From Bacillus_I endophytica_A (GTDB lineage Bacteria > Bacillota > Bacilli > Bacillales > Bacillaceae_H), in the NCBI RefSeq assembly GCF_026790145.1, contig NZ_JALAMS010000035.1, positions 31,076 through 95,075 on the forward strand: 64,000 nt of DNA, read 5' to 3'. Shown here piece by piece: positions 59,431 through 64,000 of this stretch. Every line of letters begins with the position of its first letter. Within the stretch, counting starts at the first letter, position 1. Below the pieces are notes generated by a model that saw only the letters and a list, made by a program, of their open reading frames with translations, did not search any database and was not told where the DNA came from. The translations under genes were made by a program, and so were the position numbers.

Positions 59431-59456
59431 AAAAGCAGGTTTTTACCTGCTTTTTT
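59427..59456. terminator. Bidirectional terminator
   Basis: AAAAGCAGGT/ACCTGCTTTT stem extended by A and T runs, 4-base loop, between convergent genes. Confidence 0.92.
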
Positions 59457-60597
59457 ATTTTGTGAAAAAGTTTTCTGTATAATATGGCTGTGCTTCTTCA
59501 TTAAAAGCAACGCCAACGCCTAACCGTCTAAAGTCAGGTTGTAAAATGTTTTTACGATGACCGAGCGAGTTCATTAGCCCTTCATGTGCAAATATACTGC
59601 TGAATTGCCCGTATGCAAGGTTTTCTCCTGCTACCGTAAAGCGAATATTATCCTCTTTCATACGATCAAATGGAGATTGACCTTGGAGGTTTTGGTGATC
59701 AAAATAATTATGTTCAGCCATATCTTCACTGTGAGCGAGAGCCGTTTCTTTCACTTGATTGTCCCATGTTAAAATAGGAAGGCCATGATTTACTCTGGCG
59801 GCATTTGTGAGATCAAAAAGTTGATATTCAAACCCTTTTTGAAGAGCTTCACTGCCTTTTGTATAAAAGTCTTGTTTATCTTCTTCAAGGCTTTCATTCA
59901 TAATCTGGATCGATGTAACTGTATTATTTTCATGCTTGTCATAGAAGATCGTAACGAAACTATGCTCAAGTTTGTACATATCATAATCTCGGTCTTTTTC
60001 TAATTTATAGTACACAAACCCTTTACGTATTTCTGTAAGGGGATCACCAAGCGTTTTCTCAACCGTTTCTTTTGTTGAACCACGTTTGATTCCTTTTGTA
60101 GAAGAAATTAAATCTTGGTTCGTATATAGTCCAACAACTTGATTTTCTTGATTGTAGGCTACCATCATAAAGTGCTCATAGTTTTGGTGATAAGCTACCC
60201 ATTCTACTCCATATTCATTAAGTGTTGAACGCTGTGGTTGTCCAAGCGTTTTCTCAACACTTGTTCGATCATCTCCAATCTCAACATTATAAACAGAAAA
60301 AGTTTGATTTTCTGGCACGTCTAGATTAGGCTTCTTCACTTCTTTTGGTTTCTGTTCTTCTGAAGTAAAGGGAAGGGCAGCAATTGCTTCATCAACTTTA
60401 CCTGAAAGTTCTGTGAGCCCTGTGGAAAGTTTAGCAAATGTATCTTGGACATCAGGATTATCTTCAATTGTTTGAATTTTAGATGTTATATGGTCAATGG
60501 CAGACCGTGGAGAAGGATCTTCCGCAATCTTTTGTAAAGTGGGCCAAGAAAAGTACAGCACAGCAATGAGAATAATCAAAGAGAATAGTTTCCTCAA
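59455..60597 (-). CDS. CAP/SCP domain protein with CAP-associated N-domain (YlbC-like)
   Basis: 380 residues. An N-terminal membrane helix or signal anchor (3-19) is followed by the CAP-associated domain (about 100-240, 'EIGDDRTSVEKTLGQPQRST') and the CAP domain (about 260-380) with 'LFDLTNAARVNHGLPILTWD', 'LAHSEDMAEHNYFDHQ' and 'NLAYGQ'/'SLGHRKNIL'. This is the YlbC/YkwD group of extracytoplasmic bacterial CAP proteins, function unknown. TTG start follows AGGAGGTGA. Confidence 0.88.
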   Translation of the reverse strand: MRKLFSLIILIAVLYFSWPTLQKIAEDPSPRSAIDHITSKIQTIEDNPDVQDTFAKLSTGLTELSGKVDEAIAALPFTSEEQKPKEVKKPNLDVPENQTFSVYNVEIGDDRTSVEKTLGQPQRSTLNEYGVEWVAYHQNYEHFMMVAYNQENQVVGLYTNQDLISSTKGIKRGSTKETVEKTLGDPLTEIRKGFVYYKLEKDRDYDMYKLEHSFVTIFYDKHENNTVTSIQIMNESLEEDKQDFYTKGSEALQKGFEYQLFDLTNAARVNHGLPILTWDNQVKETALAHSEDMAEHNYFDHQNLQGQSPFDRMKEDNIRFTVAGENLAYGQFSSIFAHEGLMNSLGHRKNILQPDFRRLGVGVAFNEEAQPYYTENFFTK

Positions 60598-60809
60598 TAT
60601 GTCACCTCCTATGTTCTATTGTACCTAAAAAGAGGATAAAAGGAAAAGAGAAAGGAAAGAAAAGAAATTCTGTTAAAAGTTGAATATTTAGAAAATTATT
60701 GAAAAAAAAAAGCGTTCATGCTATATTTTTAATAAAATAGAGAAGCTGTGCTATTTATTTTCTTATGCCCTTTGTCCCAAATTCGCCTAAGACCTAAAGG
60801 AGGAGAGTT

Positions 60810-62999
60810 ATGATGGAATCATACGTTAAAGTTGGGAACCTTCGTGTGTCCCCTATTTTATATGACTTTGTAAATGAAGAAGCTCTAAAGGGAAGCGGTG
60901 TTGAGAAAGAAGAATTTTGGAAAGGGTTTCAATCTATTGTCGAAGAACTAGCACCTAAAAACAAAGCATTGCTACAGAAGCGTGAAGACCTCCAAAAGAG
61001 CATAGATAAATGGCATAAAGAACATAAAGAAGGAACATCTATTTCTGATTATAAAGCTTTTTTAGAACGTATTGGTTATTTACAAGACGAAGGAGACGAT
61101 TTTAAAGTCACAACAGAAAACGTTGATGAAGAGATTGCTACAATGGCGGGTCCACAGCTTGTTGTTCCTGTCAACAATGCGCGCTATGCTCTTAATGCAG
61201 CAAATGCCCGATGGGGAAGTTTATATGATGCGCTTTATGGTACAGACGTTATTCCAACAGAAGGTGGAAGTGAGCGGGGAAAAACATTTAATCCGTTAAG
61301 AGGAGATAAAGTTGTTTCATATGCTAAAAAGTTCCTTGATGATATTTGCCCTCTCGCAATTGGGTCTCATGAGGAAGTAACCAAATATACGGTTGACCGC
61401 GGCATTCTTGCAGCAGTACTTCAAGGGGGAGGCCGCACATCTCTTAAAACAGAAAAGCAGTTTGCTGGCTATTTAGGCAGCCCCGAAAGCCCCACATCTC
61501 TTCTGTTAAAAAACAATGGTCTTCATTTAGAAATCCAAATTGATCGTTCATCCCCAATTGGGAGTAGTGACCGAGCAGGAATTAAAGATATTGTCATGGA
61601 ATCAGCATTAACTACAATTATGGACTGCGAGGACTCTGTTGCAGCTGTTGATGCAGAGGATAAAGTTGATGTTTATCGCAACTGGTTAGGACTTATGAAT
61701 GGCACTTTATCTGCTACATTCCAAAAAGGAAATGAAACGGTTACAAGAACATTAAATAAAGACCGCACGTACACGTCTCCAGAAGGAGGAAGCATTACGT
61801 TGCGGGGGCGATCTCTTCTTTTTGTTCGCAATGTTGGTCATTTAATGACAACAAATGCTGTTTTGAACGAAAAAGGAGAAGAGGTACCTGAAGGAATTGT
61901 TGATACAGTGATTACATCCTTAATTGCAAAACACGATCTTTTGCAAAGTGAATCTTTTCGCAATTCCAAGAAAGGTTCGATTTATATTGTAAAACCTAAA
62001 ATGCACGGCCCTGAAGAAGTAGCGTTCGCTAATACGCTTTTTAATCGAACAGAAGATACACTTGGTTTAGCTCGAAATACAGTGAAGATTGGTGTAATGG
62101 ATGAGGAGCGCCGCACAACGCTAAACTTAAAAGCGTGCATTCGTGAAGTAAAAGAGCGGATTGTTTTTATTAATACAGGGTTTTTAGATCGAACAGGCGA
62201 TGAAATTCATACTTCAATGGAAGCAGGCCCAATGATTCGAAAGCAGGATATGAAATCTGCTCTTTGGCTTGGAGCTTATGAAAAGTCAAACGTAAGTGTT
62301 GGTCTTTCTACCGGCTTAAAGGGAAAAGCGCAAATTGGTAAAGGAATGTGGGCAATGCCTGATAAAATGAAAGATATGCTCCAGCAAAAGAGTGCACATT
62401 TAGAGGCAGGAGCAAGCACAGCTTGGGTTCCTTCGCCAACGGCCGCAACGCTTCATGCTATCCATTATCACCGTATAAACGTAGCAAATATTCAGCATAC
62501 TTTAATGCGCCAAAATCAACATGTGCGAGATGATATTTTACATGTTCCTGTAAGTAAGAATAAAGCTTGGACGGATGAGGAGATTCAAGCAGAACTTGAT
62601 AACAATGCTCAAGGAATTTTAGGATATGTTGTGCGTTGGATAGATCAAGGCATTGGATGTTCCAAAGTGCCGGATATTAATGACGTTGGATTGATGGAAG
62701 ATCGAGCAACACTGCGTATTTCGAGCCAGCATGTTGCAAATTGGCTTCATCATGGGGTTTGTACAAAAGATAGGGTAGAAGAAACATTAAAAAGAATGGC
62801 AAAAGTTGTAGATGAACAAAACAAAACAGATCCAAACTACAAACCAATGTCTGCTGATTTTGAAGGATCTATTGCTTTCCAAGCCGCTCGTGACTTGATT
62901 TTTAAAGGATATGAACAACCGAGTGGCTACACTGAGCCTATTTTACACAAGCGTCGTCAAGAAGCAAAAAAGAAAGAAGTAGCTCAAAAAACAAACTAA
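60810..62999 (+). CDS. glcB: Malate synthase G
   Basis: 729 residues, the length of the G isoform (about 723 in E. coli). 'MAGPQLVVPVNNARYALNAA', 'ESALTTIMDCEDSVAAVDAE', 'GSIYIVKPKMHGPEEVAFAN' and 'TGDEIHTSMEAGPM' are conserved active-site segments. It condenses glyoxylate and acetyl-CoA to malate. No isocitrate lyase gene is in the window, so it probably serves glyoxylate assimilation from other sources. AAGGAGGAG precedes the ATG; nitroreductase gene follows 14 bases later. Confidence 0.94.
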   Translation: MMESYVKVGNLRVSPILYDFVNEEALKGSGVEKEEFWKGFQSIVEELAPKNKALLQKREDLQKSIDKWHKEHKEGTSISDYKAFLERIGYLQDEGDDFKVTTENVDEEIATMAGPQLVVPVNNARYALNAANARWGSLYDALYGTDVIPTEGGSERGKTFNPLRGDKVVSYAKKFLDDICPLAIGSHEEVTKYTVDRGILAAVLQGGGRTSLKTEKQFAGYLGSPESPTSLLLKNNGLHLEIQIDRSSPIGSSDRAGIKDIVMESALTTIMDCEDSVAAVDAEDKVDVYRNWLGLMNGTLSATFQKGNETVTRTLNKDRTYTSPEGGSITLRGRSLLFVRNVGHLMTTNAVLNEKGEEVPEGIVDTVITSLIAKHDLLQSESFRNSKKGSIYIVKPKMHGPEEVAFANTLFNRTEDTLGLARNTVKIGVMDEERRTTLNLKACIREVKERIVFINTGFLDRTGDEIHTSMEAGPMIRKQDMKSALWLGAYEKSNVSVGLSTGLKGKAQIGKGMWAMPDKMKDMLQQKSAHLEAGASTAWVPSPTAATLHAIHYHRINVANIQHTLMRQNQHVRDDILHVPVSKNKAWTDEEIQAELDNNAQGILGYVVRWIDQGIGCSKVPDINDVGLMEDRATLRISSQHVANWLHHGVCTKDRVEETLKRMAKVVDEQNKTDPNYKPMSADFEGSIAFQAARDLIFKGYEQPSGYTEPILHKRRQEAKKKEVAQKTN

Positions 63000-63013
63000 A
63001 AGGAGAAAAAGGA

Positions 63014-63583
63014 ATGAATGTGTTTGAAGCAATTAAAACAAGAAGAACGGTTGGAGTTGTGAAACAAAATCCTGTTCCTCGAGATGTAACAGAGCAGATT
63101 CTTCAGTCTGCTGTATGGGCTCCAAATCATTTTCGAACAGAGCCGTGGCGCTTCTTTGTGTTAGAAGGAGATGGGCGTAACAAGCTAGCAACCGCTTTAG
63201 TAGATGCTATTAAAGAGGATATGGAAGATATAACAACAGAGGAAAATCAAAAAAGAATTGAAAAACAGCAAAATAATCCTTTTCGCGCTCCTCTTGTTAT
63301 CGTAGTAGGGGTAGAGCCAAGTAATGAACCAAAAGTTCCATTAAAAGAAGAGTACGCAGCTGTAAGTGCAGCGATCCAAAATATGCTGTTAACGGCACAT
63401 GCGAGCGGTCTTGGTGCGATTTGGCGTACAGGGGATATTTGTTATCATCCTAAAATTGCTCAGTCTTTTGGTTTATCAGAAAGAGGAGAAGTTGTTGGAT
63501 TTCTCTATATTGGGTATCCTGCTAAAGAGCCAAAAACCGTTAAAAAGACTGATGTATCAACATATACAAAGTGGTTTTCGTAA
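63014..63583 (+). CDS. Nitroreductase family protein (YdjA-like)
   Basis: 189 residues. 'MNVFEAIKTRRTVGVVKQNP' is the FMN-binding start of the nitroreductase fold; 'AVWAPNHFRTEPWRFFVLEG' and 'GLGAIWRTGDICYHP' fit the short YdjA branch. It likely uses NAD(P)H to reduce a small molecule. Probably co-transcribed with malate synthase, with AAGGAG upstream; functional link unclear. Confidence 0.9.
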   Translation: MNVFEAIKTRRTVGVVKQNPVPRDVTEQILQSAVWAPNHFRTEPWRFFVLEGDGRNKLATALVDAIKEDMEDITTEENQKRIEKQQNNPFRAPLVIVVGVEPSNEPKVPLKEEYAAVSAAIQNMLLTAHASGLGAIWRTGDICYHPKIAQSFGLSERGEVVGFLYIGYPAKEPKTVKKTDVSTYTKWFS

Positions 63584-63587
63584 TGAA

Positions 63588-63622
63588 AAGAAGGCTTCCT
63601 TATTAATAAGGGAGTCTTTTTT
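63588..63622 (+). terminator. Terminator of glcB-nitroreductase unit
   Basis: 14-bp near-palindrome (AAGGCTTCCTTATT against AATAAGGGAGTCTT, with G-T pairs) and T-run. Confidence 0.82.
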
Positions 63623-63665
63623 ATTGCTAATGGAAACAAGGGGTTTGGCTTAGTTATATTAAGAG

Positions 63666-63685
63666 TGACCACATATTGACCACAT
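63666..63685. repeat. Tandem TGACCACAT repeats, possible integrase arm sites
   Basis: Two exact copies of TGACCACAT start 11 bases apart, just beyond the 3' end of the recombinase gene, where arm-type sites of tyrosine integrases are often found. Confidence 0.5.
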
Positions 63686-63697
63686 TTAATTAAGCAA

Positions 63698-64000
63698 CTA
63701 TATATTTTTGGATAAACTTCTCATTAAATTACCAAATTTGTGCGAAGTTTTTTCTTTTAAATCTTTTGTCATATGACCGTAGATGTTCATAGTGGTGTTA
63801 ATATCACTATGCCCCAAAATTTCTTGTATTTCCTTTATTCCTGCTCCTGCTTCAATTAAAAGTGATGCATGAGTATGACGTAGAGAATGAGGAGTAAGAG
63901 ATTTTGTAACAGAACTTTTCTTAAGCAATCTTTTCATGCGTGTTAAAACTTTGTTTGCTGATAAGGGGTACCCAGTAGGTGGAGTTACCCCTGTCAAGTA
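63698..64000 (-). CDS. Tyrosine recombinase / phage integrase (5' part outside window)
   Basis: The last 100 codons of a site-specific recombinase; the frame is still open at the window edge. The catalytic elements are 'LTPHSLRHTHASLL' (HxxR), 'ILGHSDINTTMNIYGHM' (the His and the nucleophile Tyr). It is the C-terminal catalytic domain of the phage/ICE integrase type that excises and inserts an element. The stop codon lies near the probable element end, with tandem repeats just outside. Confidence 0.92.
   Translation of the reverse strand, partial: YLTGVTPPTGYPLSANKVLTRMKRLLKKSSVTKSLTPHSLRHTHASLLIEAGAGIKEIQEILGHSDINTTMNIYGHMTKDLKEKTSHKFGNLMRSLSKNI

Noticed and set aside
60660..60720. cre site upstream of malate synthase
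   Set aside because: AAAGCGTTCA near 60708 matches the core only; at least five mismatches to the full consensus.
1..64000. CRISPR arrays, tRNA or rRNA genes, riboswitches, insertion sequences
   Set aside because: None were recognised by eye on either strand; a covariance-model scan would be decisive for RNA genes.

Overview
The window is low-GC chromosomal DNA of an endospore-forming Bacillaceae, most likely Bacillus or Priestia. The evidence is an alpha/beta-type small acid-soluble spore protein, a CwlC-like amidase, candidate SigB promoters, cre sites, AGGAGG-type ribosome sites with frequent GTG/TTG starts, and close resemblance of many products to Bacillus proteins (YvgO, PhoD, barnase/barstar, YwjE, YkuD, CwlO). 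I saw no rRNA, tRNA or CRISPR array. Most genes are short transcription units closed by strong intrinsic terminators.

Layout. 1-9.9 kb: edge of a malonate transporter gene (madL), an MFS transporter, a HemD-like protein, a lysozyme-like protein, an RNase H1, an acyl-CoA synthetase, secreted YvgO, a nitronate monooxygenase, a CoxG-like protein and a YihY membrane protein. 10-17.5 kb: DUF948 protein, CoA-type Nudix hydrolase, DUF4003 protein, a LysR regulator divergent from a bsdC-bsdD hydroxyarylate decarboxylase pair that lacks bsdB, an amino-acid permease, and an adjacent barnase-barstar pair. 17.5-26.8 kb: a catabolic island. A family III CoA-transferase and an HMG-CoA-lyase-like enzyme lie behind a FadR-type regulator, divergent from a second GntR/FCD regulator followed by an aldehyde dehydrogenase, a ThDP enzyme and an MFS carboxylate-type transporter. 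Two different palindromic operator types and a cre site lie in its control regions.

27-33.4 kb: small HExxH protein, Mug glycosylase, then a PRD regulator/ascorbate-type PTS/D-allulose-6-phosphate 3-epimerase operon. 33.4-41.5 kb: a two-component system whose kinase gene is fused to half of a PRC-barrel protein, two small membrane proteins, tatC divergent from phoD-tatA (a Tat substrate beside its translocase), DUF421, VanW. 41.7-53.5 kb: alpha/beta-hydrolase-like protein, CwlC-like amidase with duplicated SPOR motifs, acetyltransferases, a spore protein, thioesterase, a stand-alone RlmN, a frameshifted cardiolipin-synthase-like gene, a YflT-like stress protein with a candidate SigB promoter beside an RsbR-type stressosome protein, an ASCH protein, a peptide transporter and a VOC protein. 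53.7-63.6 kb: L,D-transpeptidase, secreted esterase with a cre site, a luciferase-like oxidoreductase, a CwlO-like endopeptidase, a CAP protein, malate synthase G and a nitroreductase. At the right edge a tyrosine recombinase with tandem arm-type repeats marks the probable start of an integrated element.

The items most worth a second look are the two-regulator catabolic island (substrate unknown), the kinase::PRC-barrel chimera, the PTS/AlsE operon and the bsdB-less decarboxylase locus. All names rest on recognition of motifs and family resemblance by eye; no database search was run.
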